Shown one piece after another: positions 1-12,749 of a DNA stretch of 64,000 nt (position 1 is the first letter of the stretch; every line of letters starts with the position of its first letter). Where the stretch lies: positions 62,001-126,000 of the forward strand of contig JAQOTA010000043.1 of the NCBI GenBank assembly GCA_029532415.1, written 5' to 3'. The notes under the pieces are model-generated. The model searched no databases, had not been told where the DNA came from, and was given only the letters and a program-made list of their open reading frames with translations. The position numbers and the translations under genes are program-made. The stretch is from Marasmius tenuissimus (Eukaryota > Basidiomycota > Agaricomycetes > Agaricales > Marasmiaceae).

Positions 1-3000
1 CAGCTCTGAAAGCGGGCATACATCTGAGATCCCCATTTTGGTCCAGCTTTCCCTTTAGATTTCCGGTATCTTATTGCCGAAAGTAAGGTCGAAAGTGGAC
101 GTGAAAGCGGTTCGAAACCGCGTGCGGAAAGCAACCGTGAATTCCCCTAATATCTGCCGTTCGGCAATGTCACTTTCAGGATCCTCGGTCTGAAATAACG
201 TTAAGGTCCGGGTTGTTTCAATTCATCAACACAAAGCTGATGGTGGAACCGTGTTACAACTTCAAGCCGGCGTAGTGGCCATCTTCACGAGTAACAGTAT
301 CCGAGGCCTTCATATTATGGCTATCGCCATTGCTGTCATTGCTGGCAGTTGGGGGAGGTCGCGGTGGGTAGGATTGATCACCTTCCATTCAAGACCGAGC
401 AGTACGGTGGCCTGGAGTGGTAATAGATCCATCTACTGTGCTAGTAGACGTGGACGGTAGAGAATCACGAATTTCCAGGTCGAGAGGGTCCGGAAGTATG
501 TGAGATTTATAGGCTCGAGGCTATAGGGATATGAGAACCATTATTTTGCATAGCGGTAGCAGTCGGAATTGAAGTCGACGGCTGGGAGGTAGTTTCAGTG
601 GTGGACCAGACACAGTGCTTATTCGGGGAACAAAAGCGACTCAAATGAAGTAGCAATTTTTAGACCATACCATATTGGAGAGGCGTGGTGAGAAGAGAAT
701 TGAGGAGCGGGTACGACTGGCAGAGTAGCCAATGCTGTCTCGTAGAGTCGGATATTGGTGCGCTTGTGTAGACAGTAACCGTCGATATATCCGTGACTAT
801 AAACCGGAATTTTTGTCGGGCCAATGAATTTGGAGTCATGGCGTGGAGGTATGTAGGCTGTGTATCTCGTGGATAGACTGGGAAGGTAGGGTCCAATCCT
901 TGAGGTTTGATACGTCGGATCAAAGTTTGAGAGAAAGAGAGAGAAAGCCTCTTTATTAGCCGACTCGAGTCTCGAGGTCAGTCTGCGGGTACGTACAGGA
1001 TTGAAAGGGAGCTTGAACGGGCTAGTTACTCGCGCATACACAATACAATGAAAATGGTCCGACCTTTGAAACTCTACTGCAAGGCTTGAGCAGCACGGCG
1101 CTGAAGGGACCTTGAATCAGCGAGGTGAGGTTATCACCTCATTTTCCATGGTGGTAAGTAAATGCGGTCAGAAAACTAAAAAGAACATCATGAAAAACCG
1201 AGTGATACGCACATTTGAAGGCCGTCTGGGACAAGTCTACGGGCCTGTAATAGAAATTGAAACCTTCGAATCAGCATACAGTAGACTCGTAGACTCAAAC
1301 ATTCAGACTTGCAGTGAGAATGTAGGACTTGCCGGCACATCTGGGGTCTCTGGACACGCCTAGTGGCAACTGGGTAAAGAGTTGAAGATATCTTCCTCAG
1401 GGTAACCCCTCGCCGCTCAAAGCTTTATATATTCAAGTCCGGGAATTGACCACACCCCACTCAGAAACGAGCAATTCCCGAAGTTGCCTTGATTAAAACA
1501 GCTGGGTATAGTAGACGAGCATATATGCAAGCTCTTCGGTTCAAACTCCTGTGTTCAAAAGTGTTCATGAGCGGTTTTCGGGGTCTTCAATGGCAGAGCT
1601 GATGAAATTGATGGATGGTTGATACGCGAGAAGCGCGACCGTCCTACCTTCCATAGAAGATGACCAATGGGAGATCAAAGCGGACGTCGATCAAGTTTGC
1701 TTCGGTGTCACAAGTGTGGGGTACGATGGATACGGAGGGCAGTCTGAGAGGGGTACCAAACATGAGCATGCCACACTCAAAAACAACGACAGATGCCAGT
1801 GCGAGAAGTCGGTTCAGATGGAAGCCAAATCTTCCGGAGGACTCCAGTCCTTCACAACTCCAGACAATGTGAAGTCCAGTTACAATGAACCTAGGTCACC
1901 TTCCTGACTGTGAGGAGGTAGATTCACGTTTTGAGAACCGAGATTCTCTGCCACCGTCCTCAAAGAAGTTGACAGTCACTCGAATATAAGTGCTATAATT
2001 TTTGCTTCTCCCTGTATCTATCCAACCCCGATGCATAGCACCGAGTAACGACTGTGTCTCAAGTCTAACAGAAAGTCGAGCTTTTGGTCATGATTCAGTG
2101 AACTTGAGACGCGAAGTTGGAATGGAAAAACTCATATTTATCTCTTTTTTCGATCCCAAATCACCCTTGGAGTCCTCCGACTGAGCCAAAGCAGCGACTT
2201 CCCTCACTAACTGCATAGCTTCGGAAAAACCGAGGATCCTATATGAGAGTAATAATTGTAAACATGATCTATTTCATCGTAGACGTCACGTCGTTTGTTC
2301 CGTTGAGTCTTCACAGACCAGCCTCTTGGCCTCTCAATGTCCAAATGAACCGAGGAGGCGGCAGCATCTTCATAACAATGCTACCGCTTCTATCGGCAGA
2401 CTCGACCAGTCATGGCAAATCAGTTGAGCAGCGTATGACATCCTTTGTAGCTTCAACACGCGGTGTGTGCAAGATCCAAGGTGATGCTGACTTCGGGCGC
2501 CACCTGCCCCACAGGCGCGAAAACGCCTCATTTTGGGGAATGAGGGATAACCACGGTCAAAGCGAGGGATTCTGGCGGGAGGAGTGCACGCCATCATTCT
2601 TGGTCAGGGTCATTACGCAAACCGTCAAATGATTCTCAATTCTTCGCATCGGTGATGGGCAGTGGATACCCAAAATTGCGGGACATGAGACTATATGAAT
2701 GCTGTAGGAACAGTTCCTAACAGATCGCGGAGGATAGAAACTCCGGCCTACCCCCGAGACAGAATGGAATAATCAAAGGCATATAAACCAGCTGGAGCAA
2801 GAGCCGAAGAACGAGCATTCACGCCTCATATATCAGCGCTGGAGCCTGCAAAGATGGGGGCTCCTCTGGCCACAGCAGGACTCACACGAACCCGACATTC
2901 GAGCTAGAGAAACTCGTCATTGAGAGCCGTAGTAGGATTAAAGCAAGAACGCCTACAAGGTAGTAAGTACCCGAGTGAGTGGAGACAGGAACATATCAGT

Positions 3001-3886
3001 GCCACTCACTATACGGGAAGGCCAGATCTGAAATAATGATCGGGGGTACATTCACGAAAACAGATTGGCTGAATGTGGGGAGGTGGTCGAACTCCCTTCG
3101 GACTCTTGGTACCAAGTCCCCGGCTCGATTATGCCAACAACCCTTTGTTTCAGTAGATATCGTGTTCCATAAATTCTTCGGTATGGCACTTGAACATTGC
3201 CTGCCTAGGATGAACCGAAATCCGAAGGGAATGATCTGTTTGCCACCCTCAAAAACTTTTTCATAGGAACCGCACATGGCAATGTGGACGAGCAATGAGG
3301 CGCGGGACCAACTTCTCTAAGGTTTGAATAGCTCACAAGAGCTCCCTGGCCTGCTTGGTTTCCGGTCAGGACTTAGAATCATCCGCGGTAATGGGGGAAG
3401 ATAGCGCGTACAGTCCTTCCTCTAAGAGAAAACTCTGAAAGTCGGAAGAAGCCAGGAGTTCGATTTTTGAAGTGCTGATAGACGTTTATGATTGTTGAGG
3501 GGATAGATGATAGGAGCTTGTAGTACATTAACCGCAGTACAAATATACTCCTTCTGAGATAGCCCAGGCACGTACTAAAAGAGGTTAAGAGCATTCATAC
3601 ATTTGTCTGGCGTTAGTCGAAAGATAGGTGTACCGCTCGCCAAATGAACACTGACAAGTCAAAGCACGCCGTGGACATGGGAAAACAATATAAACGTCAG
3701 TCGAATCTCAATATATATCGGGAGCCACTAGGCTTTATGAATTTACCACGCCCTCCCCCCTGCGTCTCGGGATACGATCGAAACGGATAAGCTGCCACTC
3801 TAACTTGGAGCTTCTCCACTGCCAAATAAAACCCAAGCAAGATAAAAAGCCGCTCCGAAAAACCACCCAAGAGCCAGGTTGGCATC
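1..3886. other. Gene-poor stretch, no confident gene
   Basis: No open frame here has a recognisable domain. The longest is 619-1041 on the minus strand (140 codons), which has no signal peptide, membrane segment or motif I can name. A smaller overlapping minus-strand frame (660-923) and short plus-strand frames at 1112-1363 and 2243-2632 are equally uninformative. I read the stretch as intergenic or long-decayed sequence. Confidence 0.4.
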
Positions 3887-4590
3887 ATGCCTCCCAGCCC
3901 GACAGACGCTTACGTTGCCATTGGTTTAGTCGCAGTCACCTGTGTCATCCCCGCACTCGTCACAACAGTATATCGTCTTTACATCCGTCGATCTCGATAC
4001 TGGGCGGATGACTTGCTTGCCCTCATTTCCGCCTTATCCCTCCTTCTCATGGTTACCAGCACGTTCGCTGAAGCCTTGTTCGCCCCCAACAGCTCGGGCA
4101 TAGCTCAAAGCAGGATGGTAGCGGCTTACTATCTGGCCGCCTCTTTTTTTTATAGCGTTCTGTGGCTCGCAAGGCTGAGCATGTTGTTTTCTATCATTCG
4201 AGTGCATCCCGAGTATGGGTTTGGATTTGGTCTCAGGCTTAGTACGAGAACGATTCTATACCTTATCTCGGGGGTCTTCACCGTTACTCCAGTGCTACTT
4301 GTCTGTCAGCTCTTCTGGGTTTGCGAACCTGAGAATGCTACTACAAGATGGAAAGAGATGGAGATCCCAAAGTGCGATTTGACGAAGCAGGTGGTGTAGA
4401 CCCACAGCTACCAAGTTTATTTTTGAGGTGTATCTCGTTGCTTTGTTCTGTCGTGTATTCTGTGATTGCGGAAGGGTTGTTATACATCCCAAATCCTCGA
4501 TACTTCTCTATTGTGACGATCAACAGTACAGTGTGTACCTTACTGATAGATATAAGTGGTACAAGCAGCAATTCAGAGGAAAGAACGTGA
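3887..4590 (+). pseudogene. Truncated fungal rhodopsin-like (7TM) membrane protein
   Basis: The frame 3887-4399 encodes 170 residues with about four hydrophobic helices (roughly residues 8-30, 43-65, 80-108 and 128-152). It has the WADDLL motif after the first helix pair and a Cys-containing segment (VCQLFWVCEP) before the would-be fifth helix. This layout matches the fungal rhodopsin-like integral membrane proteins often annotated in filamentous fungi, which run to about 300 residues with seven helices. The frame stops just after a CDLTKQ segment, where the family continues with three more helices. The overlapping frame 4348-4590 keeps some hydrophobic sequence but does not restore the expected fifth to seventh helices. 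I therefore read it as 3'-truncated or decayed. A real distal exon that I failed to recognise is the alternative. Confidence 0.5.
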
Positions 4591-4599
4591 TGAATACAT

Positions 4600-5508
4600 A
4601 GGTCCAAGGCCGAGTTTCATAAATCCTCCGGCTTAATCAACTCCCATCGACAGTCTGGCTCGCTAGATTCACAGCCTTCAATTTGCCTTTCCGTTCGGAA
4701 GTTGTGTCGGCTGGGAAGAGACAGCCTACATTAGAATACGCGTGTGCGATGACTGAGGCATACTTGCATTGTTCGTATTTCTCCTGATTTAGCCCCAACT
4801 CCAAGGCCAAAGCAGTAACTGAATTTGCCTATTCGCGGATGCCTTTGACATCGACAAGTGTATCAACAAGCAACATTGTTAATGAGATCCGGAGTGTTCA
4901 TCTAAATCTTCGAGTTCAGTTCTGAATGCTTTACGACGCTGACTGATTTACGGTAGTACGAACGGACCGATCGTAAGGAGAAGGGAGTAGCGGAAGCAAT
5001 AGATTAGCAGCACGAGTGCTCGAGCGTCATTCCGCAGCTCATCTGCTGCGCAATGTGGGCCTATTCTGTTTTTAGCTGTGATCACTGATTAGAGGGTGAG
5101 AAAAAAAGGACTTTTGCAGATCATGGGGTTGCGGTACTAAGTCCTAGTTTCTCGCCGTCTCTCCCGCTACGCGCAAGCCCTCGTCCCGGTTGAGATATCC
5201 GAATCCCGATACGTCCTTCGTTCAACTCACCCCGCTCGGCCAGTATTCGCTGTCCGGTGACCGGTCCTCGATCAGGGCCGGGTCGAAATCCCGCTTTGTC
5301 CGAATGAGGTCATGATCCCCTAATCTGCCGACGGCGGCCCTACGGCAAAAGACGTAATCAGGAATTATATCGCTCATTCCGGAATTCAAACTCTCACCTG
5401 AACTCCCATCTGCTCGACGCTGCCTTTCCTCCCCCCTCCGCCCACCCAAAATTGCTGCTGTGAGGTATGCAAGTGAGGTATGTGCATTATTTGGGTTCAA
5501 CTCCTCGG
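4600..5508. other. Intergenic stretch upstream of the 5654 gene
   Basis: No supported coding sequence. The only longer frame (5222-5500, minus) has no recognisable features and lies in the likely promoter region of the next gene. Confidence 0.4.
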
Positions 5509-5516
5509 ATATATAG
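5509..5516 (+). promoter_or_regulatory. Candidate TATA box
   Basis: ATATATAG lies about 140 bp upstream of the ATG at 5654, in a leader rich in CGA/ACGA repeats. The spacing would give a 5' UTR of about 100 bases. Inference only; transcript start data would decide. Confidence 0.3.
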
Positions 5517-5653
5517 CTGATGAACGATCAAGATAGTCACGACACGAACGAGTAGGGAGAAATTGACACGAACACACGACAACGAGCACGATCCACGAGC
5601 AGCGAGCAACTAGTTGAAAAGGAAACGACAACTTTGACGAAACTCAACCAATA

Positions 5654-8043
5654 ATGTCATCATCGCCAACGAGTTCAACATCCGCAGTGGATGCAAGCGG
5701 CACTAGTAGTCAGGGCGACACGACGTCAGCTACCTCGGCTACGTTCTCAGTATCCCCAACATTTGTCGATCCGTTTCCAACATCAAGCCCATCGCCAACA
5801 GATAGACCCAGGGGAGGAGATAGAGGAGGAGGAGATCCGATGTTTGGGAATACGAATGCTTCACTTTATTGTAAGTCGTTCTTTCGTGTTGAGTTTCGTC
5901 TCTTTTTGCTGTTTTTCTCGATTTTATCTCGTTTTTGTACGGCCTACTGCGCCGTTTTGTTTTGCTCGCTCGTCCATGAAGCTCCATTTTTATCGATTTT
6001 GGAGGGCGCTGCAACAGAAAATGGCTTCCCTGCTTCTCCACGGCCGCCCACGGCCCATGACGACCGTCATAACCGTCTCTTCTGCGCTGAATTATTCAGT
6101 GTGCTGCACGCGGCACGCAGTTCACAGGTAGGTCTGGCGGAAGCGCGGTTCTTTCCCTCTTCGCGGACTTTTCTCGGTCGGTACCTCTATGGGTCGGATT
6201 ATCCTTGTTTCCTCTTCTCTACCACTAGTACATCGATACGGTGAACTTTCTCGTGGTGCCATATGCGTTTCTGTGGCATCTTTACTTCCTATCTTTCGAC
6301 TTCCTTTCTTCACTGCGCACATTCAACTCATTTTTGGCGTGCCAGGCCAGATCGGTCTTCGCTTCCATTATCTATGCCTTTCAAGTCCTCGCTATCTTTA
6401 TGATGGCTTCCCATCCCCCTCTTTTCTTCGGCTTAGGTAGCATCAGGGCCTTGTTATTACCTCTGCTCCTTGCCTTGACTTCCAAGGTTCTCATTACGAT
6501 GTCCTCCGTTCCCCCAATCTCTTTTGGTCAGAGTGGCCCGTGATACCCTTTCGCTAGTTGCTGGCAGCCCTTTCACGTTCACAATTTCATTTCCTTACTT
6601 TCTTTCCTCTTCTTGGCTCCTACCTCGTTCGCTCGAACACATCACTAATCCATACCTTTCTCCACACAGTATACACTTTCCTCGCAACCCTCATCCTCCT
6701 TCTGGGCGTTTCAGGCGCCATCGTCGCCCGTTCGCTACTACTGCGTCGACGACATCGGAGGATGGTAGAAGAAGCTATACGAAATGGAACATATGTTCCT
6801 CCTGTCCATGGGCCTTGGGTTATGGGTGGAAGGAGAGGCGGTGGAGGGCAGGTCGATTTGGGGAAGAAGCCTGTTATGTGGGAGGCTTGGTTGGGCGGGG
6901 GATTTGTTGGTGCGAGGGAGGAACAAAACTCGGGTGTGGACGTAGGAGGTCCGCTTGGTATCGGGGGTGAGAAGGCTGATGCGAGATGGCAGGAAATTAT
7001 GGTGAGTGCGCGGTTTGTTCTTTCGTTTTTCATTGTTCTTTGCGCTGCTTTTTACTGCGTGGTCTCGCGTTTCATGCTCGTGCTGATACCTGGTTTCTGG
7101 CCGGGGTTTACGCTTTTCCTGACTTGCAGTTTCAATTCTCGATACCTTACCCGGCACGTTTCCGATGCGGCACGTTTTAAAGGAACGTTGCTTCCTATTT
7201 ACCCCTTCTGCTGTGCCTTTATGAGGTTTCAGCTCGGGTGAACGCTATGCACGCTCTGGTCTGCCATGACCCCTTCCCAATCGTTCATTAGCGTCCATTC
7301 TCAGTTCCCCCCTTCACTTCCATGCTTTTCCCTAATCTTCTTGCATCATTCTGATCGTTCGCTGACCCTTCTCTCAGCCAATGTCCCTTCAGCTCCTTAA
7401 ACAACCCGTATACGTTGACCTAAACAATCCAAACAACTCCTCCGCCAGCCTCAATAACCACAATAGCATCGCAAATCATTCGTCTACCTCTCTCCCCAAC
7501 GCCGATGACACGAGTACGCCAAGTGGTGTTCTCGATCGTATACGATCGGCCTTTGGATGGAGATCCAACTCGCGCTCCACTCCACCTTCGCCCTCAATAC
7601 TGGGCAGTTCGCCAAACCCACTTTCGTCCACGTCCCCCAATATCGGAGGACCAGGAGTAGGAATTGTGCCTCCTTGGGCAAGACTCTCAGAACCGGCATT
7701 TCGGTATACATACCCCCAACCTGCACCACAAGAAGAGTTGCCTCCTCAGACGTTACCTTCACCCCCGACTGAATCGAGTGGGAAGATGGAAAGTCCTGCG
7801 AAAATGAGGGTGTCGGTCATCATTGCGATGCCTAGTCGGCATCCGGTTGTTTCGTCGAAAAAGGAGATCCAAGAGGCTCAGCAGGCGGCGATGGTAGAGG
7901 AGGAATTGCCGCATTTGGAGGTTGGAAGTGTTGAAGTTGAAGTTGATGAGGCTGAGGTATCGCAGGAGGAGGAGAAGGAGGGTGAGAGTACGGCTGATGT
8001 GAAGGGGAAGGTAAGTACGAGTGGGGAGACGGGGGAGGTGTAA
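5654..8043 (+). CDS. Single-pass membrane protein with low-complexity tails
   Basis: Three exons (5654-5870, 6670-7001, 7378-8043) join in frame into 404 codons plus stop. The donors are GTAAGT and GTGAGT and the acceptors CACAG and CTCAG. Residues 1-70 are Ser/Thr/Pro-rich and could be extracellular. One strong hydrophobic helix follows (about residues 74-97, TFLATLILLLGVSGAIVARS). An RRRHRRMVEEAI juxtamembrane stretch sits just after it, which fits a cytosolic C-terminus. The tail is Pro/Ser-rich with an Asn run near its start and an acidic Glu/Val segment at the end. The two introns (799 and 376 bp) are long and T-rich for this type of genome, where about 50 bp is normal. A TATA-like box precedes the gene. 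I know similar uncharacterised proteins from Agaricomycetes but can give no function. The in-frame splices and lack of stops suggest it is live. Confidence 0.7.
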
Positions 8044-11000
8044 TGCGTATTTTTGCGCCTCGTTCTTACTTTCTCAAGGACCTGTTATCTACGTACTTAC
8101 ATTTTACACCCCCTTGCAATATGCGGGGACTTGTTGTATCGGTTAGTAAATGTCGTGCTGTATATACGCTGGCTGTAATCGAACAGTTTATGTTGAACGA
8201 ATTGGTTGGTGCGTAGCGTTGCTGAATACTCAATATCCTTCGAGTTGTCAGCACCACGAAATTAGAGACAGCGTAAGGACGTACATCTTAAAATTTAGCC
8301 AGTGGTATAAATCTTCAAAGTCCTACAGATGTATCTTGTTTTTCTAGCCTGTGCAAGGCTGATATGCCTCAAAGAGCAGCTAAGATCTCACTGAATGAAA
8401 CGTACGTTTATACCATCCGAGGCCTTCATTTTGAAGCGTCGAGGGCTCTTCTTATCAACAAAAATGGGAGAGGTGAGATGAAGTTACGTTTGATGCGGAG
8501 GTTGAAAAAAAAAACATTCGCCTATCTCATGGACCAGGATCAGAACTCCACGGTCCATGACCCGAATTGCTTTGAAAGAAGAGTCTTCATGCAGGCTGAC
8601 CTCATTATGCGTTAAATCCCGTCCCTTTCAGGATGGTGCTCGGCGAGGATCCAAGAGGGTGGCAATCCCTTAATTTTCGTACCAGTCGAAATCCTTGGAG
8701 CAGCGTTCGACCGTCGGACACCCCCCACCCCCACCCCTATCATATATGATAACTTCACGTGCTTCACGTGTAAGCTAGCTATTTACTTATCCTATCCTTC
8801 TCGGACACAGCAGACGTCGGAAGCTCTCGACCAGCTTTCCCACCGCTGTTTTTGGTTCCGGTTTGAGATGTAAACCCCCAACCGACTACAGTGCGTGTAG
8901 TTACCTCTCATACATCTATGGCTACCACAAGGACCTCTTCATTATCCGGCACCCCTCAAGATCTGGAATTTTGGTGGGTATAACAATTTTTCCAGGGCCT
9001 TTGACCCCTCCCCCTACCTCGGACCGGAAATGCCATTCTTGCCACCCCATTGAGTAAAACGGACGAACTTTGCGAAAACCGTGATGGATACTAGGGCGGT
9101 GGTGCAATGACGGTGCCTGACGAGGTCCGAGGTCCAGGATCAATGATATATTGATAATTGGACGCAAGCAGATTGGGCTCACCGCTGCCATAGACGCTCT
9201 TGACAAGCACGCCAATCCACCAAATCGTCGCTAGTTCCCGACATCAGATCTAGCCGCCCTCTCGATTGGTAGATAGCACTTTTGAGTCCCACTGCAATGT
9301 TGGCGGTGATGAAGAGCGCTGTAGTGAAATTAATGTGTACCAGGTAGCGGCTTTTCTTGCCCGTGACGAGGATATGCATGCAGAGGATGCGTAGAACGGT
9401 GTAAAATTCCGGCGAAGGGCAAGTGCGTTTGAATATAATTACACAAGGGCAATTATCCAAGGATTTTCTTACCATAGAGAGAAGAATCGGCCTACACCTC
9501 GCCGATATCTATGCCCGCCCACAGGAGATATGGTAGTTGACGATGTACACTGATCAGGATGTGGGGCTTTGAGATGGTATCAAGACTTTCCCGCATATCC
9601 TCAAGATCCTTGATCTGTTTGGGTGGTTATGAATAGATAAAGCAGATACTAGAAAAAAGATCTAGAAGTACAAGAAATCAACGCAAAAAAGCAACCGCAA
9701 GTCTGGTTCATACTAGTAGCTTTTCCGTCCCCTTCATACAATCTCATGGATCAACATTGTTCTCAGTGATGGTATCGAACGGGAGCTCCCGTTCCTAAGT
9801 GTTCTGATTTCTTCTCATTGAGTGACCAATCTGAGAAGGAGGTACTGCAGCCGATGCTTATCATGACAAGAGGTAGGCGGGCGGTCATCTTGTGCGAGCC
9901 CGGCAGGTCATTCAGTCCAGTGAGTAAATCCTTGGTCACCGGAATGTTGTATGATCACCGTCTTATGAACGCTACAGGTACTCTTGTCAGATGGTCAAAG
10001 AGCTCCACACATTTGTGCTTACGAGCGGCTTCTCAGCGGCAGTGTAGTTCCCCCATGAAGGCAGATGGAAAGGTAATACACGTTGATTCAGTGGCGAATA
10101 AGACTGGCCCGTCAAGATTTTCCTTCCTCCGCAAGCTCGTAGTATGAAATGACCATGAGGTTTAATATAAGTATGACCAGAAAGTTTATAATACACGTAC
10201 CACAAATATCTCTTCGAGCCTGTCACTTTTCAGAACTCACTTCCCCCATCCTTGGGCGTCTATATGAGGGCAATGATGAATGTATTGAAAACTGCGGGTT
10301 CGACGGCGAATCAAACAAGCCTGGCCATGACGGGGGTGGCATAGACTCACGGACAAAACACTCGGTGGTATTCAAAGTTCACGTTCATCGGTCCACGATA
10401 TACCTCATTTTTATAGTCTACGACTGCATTGAACGGGACGAAAACGACCTAAACGCCCTCTGGTCACAATCGCAATTGATCAATAATACGTATCTTAGGC
10501 TCCATCCTGATAGAGCTTCGTTTGTGGCAGGATGCCAGGGGCAGAGATAATATAGGTAGCATGGCCCCGATGACAGAAGTCTTTCGGTTGACTAGCATTG
10601 GGTTCGTCGTGACAGTGGTTCATATTCAAGGCTCCGTGTTACATTGACCAGTTTGACTCTAAAAAGTCGGCTGATTGTCCAGTCACAATACTGCAGGAAG
10701 AAGGAGAGAAAGAGAGAAGGCAGAAAGCCTAAGGTGGTGGTGTAACAAACCACTGAGGTAGAATAGTATTTACTAGCTAGCTTATATACGAGAGTACTAG
10801 ATAGCTAGAATATGGTAGAATGGAGTAGAATGTACTGTGCATGATGTAGGTCCAACTGTGCATGATGTACATAGGAGTAAGTACAGTCAGTAAGGCAAAG
10901 GGTTATGGAGTACGGAGGAGTATATGAGTAATGTAGGTCTAAGGGCAATGATATCATACAATGAGGAATAAGTCCAATAGGCATTACAGGTGATCAGGCC

Positions 11001-11462
11001 GAGGTTGCCATACCGGAATATTGACTTGTCCCGAGAATGTGAACTCCACTTTCCACCTGACAGCTGATTTTGGCTTGTACCTATCGCTTCGAGGATTTGG
11101 AGCTGTTCTGCCACTTCGGGTGACATAAGAGACGCTCCATTTACAAAGGATAACTAGACAGGCTATAGCCTACCAGTAATTGAAATCAGGGCCCCGAGAT
11201 AGTTCTCGATTCCCTACGACATCTAACACACAAGAGCACCGAAACATTTGGAATTTATTGTTGTGTGTCATTCTGCTGTGCTAGACTCATCACCAACACC
11301 TACACCCACAATCTGCTGATGAAGTATTGGTTGATCCACTCAAGGATCTCGGGAAGAGAGTCGGCGATATGGAATCTAGAGTAAACTGATAGGAGATGCG
11401 TGGACGCCTCAAGGCAAAAGTCAGTACGTAAATAGATCAAGTACATACTTAGAAACGCGACG
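8044..11462. other. Long stretch without a confident gene
   Basis: Only short frames. The minus frame 9179-9475 contains one hydrophobic run of about 30 residues resembling part of a multi-pass protein, but nothing around it completes one. Plus frames at 9818-10147 and 10149-10550 have no recognisable motif. Near 10830-10870 a 15-base word (ACTGTGCATGATGTA) occurs twice 23 bp apart within AT-rich sequence, perhaps an old LTR, but I could not find matching ends. Confidence 0.35.
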
Positions 11463-12169
11463 TGTTGTGATCAACTTAAAATACTTGATTAAACTTGAAG
11501 TAACTTGAGGAATTTATAGCTTGAGGATAACAAACTTAGAGATGCCCTAGGGCGAGAAACGTGGTGGAATGAGCCAAGGATAGCTGATTTTGACAGGGAT
11601 ACAAAGCATGATACACAGGGATTGACAGCTGTACAGTTTATGTAACTAATTCCCATTGACCAGGAAACTGCCGAAATGCGTTGTAGGGCAAGAAAGAGTA
11701 AACATTTGAATGAGCAATGAATGGGAGAAGGGTAAGGTATAAAGGAGACCATGCAAGTGCAAAGAGGTGACGTTCTGTCAGCCTACTGACTCCTCAGGAC
11801 CTATCTGACACGTGCAGCATCCATTTTGAGGTGGAGGAGACCTCATTTGCAGACAGGGTGGACAACGTCCTGCAAACGGCGCTCTGCTGCGTGTCTGAAT
11901 AGTCAGAAATGAGTGCAGGTGGCGTAGGTGTGTTGTAGGTATGAAGCAGAAAGTGCTGTATGAGTTTGATGTTATGACTAAAGCAGAAAACATAAGAATG
12001 TTAGAAAGTTGAAATGAACCAAAATAAGCCGAAGTAATCAGAAATTGAGAGGAACAACAGAGAAATGAAATGTAGGGACATATTGAAGGGCTGATCATGT
12101 GGGTCTGCCACACCGCGCAACTCCTTTCCCACATGGTGCCTTTGGATTACAATCCTGATATGTCTTACA
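11463..12169 (-). mobile_element. LTR of a copia-like retrotransposon, with adjacent polypurine tract
   Basis: Read on the minus strand the element begins TGTAAGACAT at 12169 and ends CACAACA at 11463, giving TG...CA ends over 707 bp. A TTTATACC promoter-like word lies near 11740. Immediately before its start is a purine run, AGTGGGAGGGG (minus strand of 12170-12180), the layout expected of a polypurine tract next to a 3' LTR. No pol domains could be read upstream of the tract (plus side), so this is a partial element. The 5 bases beyond the distal end are CGACG, but no partner duplication was found. The superfamily (Ty1/copia) is a guess from the tract style. Confidence 0.4.
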
Positions 12170-12459
12170 CCCCTCCCACTTAAAACTACCCACAAATCCG
12201 GGAACTACCGGTCATTTGCCACAGTAATGGCCCCTCACTATACCAACAAAGCAGCAAAGACACGGAAAATTGGTCCCGTTGTATCTCAGTTTGTGATGAC
12301 AGAGTATCTCAAAGGGACGGAAATATGGGAATCAGCTTCAGGGTAAAGCAACTATATTAAGTAGGGCAGCCTCAGCACCAGAAGCAAAAACCTGCCCTCC
12401 TGGTGGACCTTCCCTGGTGAACTCTTGCACCTACAAATGTGCGATGAGTTGGAAGTTCA

Positions 12460-12747
12460 GTACCCTCATCGAATCATTGTGGATGATACCAATCCCCACA
12501 TCACCTATGACGCTGGCTATGGGACTCTGACGGATCAGCCTTTGTCAACAATGGGACACTCGGGGACCTGTACAATAAAACAATGAGAGGGACCAATTTG
12601 ACAAGAGCAAGCTTCATGTTCACCTTTGAGGGTAAGTGTCAAGTGATTGTGACTCAACGTTTGTAACAGTGGGCCTTAATTCAGTGGTCATCTCCCCCCA
12701 TCACAGGTGATTACATTCAGGTTATGGATTTGGAGCTTGTGACATAA
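12460..12747 (+). pseudogene. Fragment of a fungal galactose-binding-like surface protein
   Basis: Two frames joined by a one-base shift near 12540 read IIVDDTNPHITYDAGYG and then VNNGTLGDLYNKTMRGTNL, followed by ASFMFTFEG. A GTAAGT donor (near 12632) and a CACAG acceptor (near 12711) then lead to GDYIQVMDLEL and a stop. The order VDDT-P-I-Y, then GTL..., then ASFxFxFxG...IxV is the N-terminal beta-sandwich signature of a large agaricomycete family of secreted or membrane proteins. The C-terminal half and membrane helix are absent. The frameshift and truncation make it a relic. Confidence 0.45.
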
Positions 12748-12749
12748 AT

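Noticed and set aside
100..130. GCGGTTCGAAACCGC, resembling a tRNA B-box
   Set aside because: The loop would be too short and no A-box or acceptor stem can be paired upstream; more likely a chance palindrome.
1500..1560. GGTTCAAACTC with an upstream TGGGTATAGTAG, possible tRNA promoter boxes
   Set aside because: No cloverleaf could be drawn with seven-base acceptor pairing.
9179..9475. Minus frame with a hydrophobic run resembling part of a 7TM protein
   Set aside because: Only one convincing helix and nothing adjacent completes the protein.
10641..10746. Possible short LTR with TGTTACACC and TGTAACA ends (minus strand)
   Set aside because: Only about 105 bp, with no matching target duplication.
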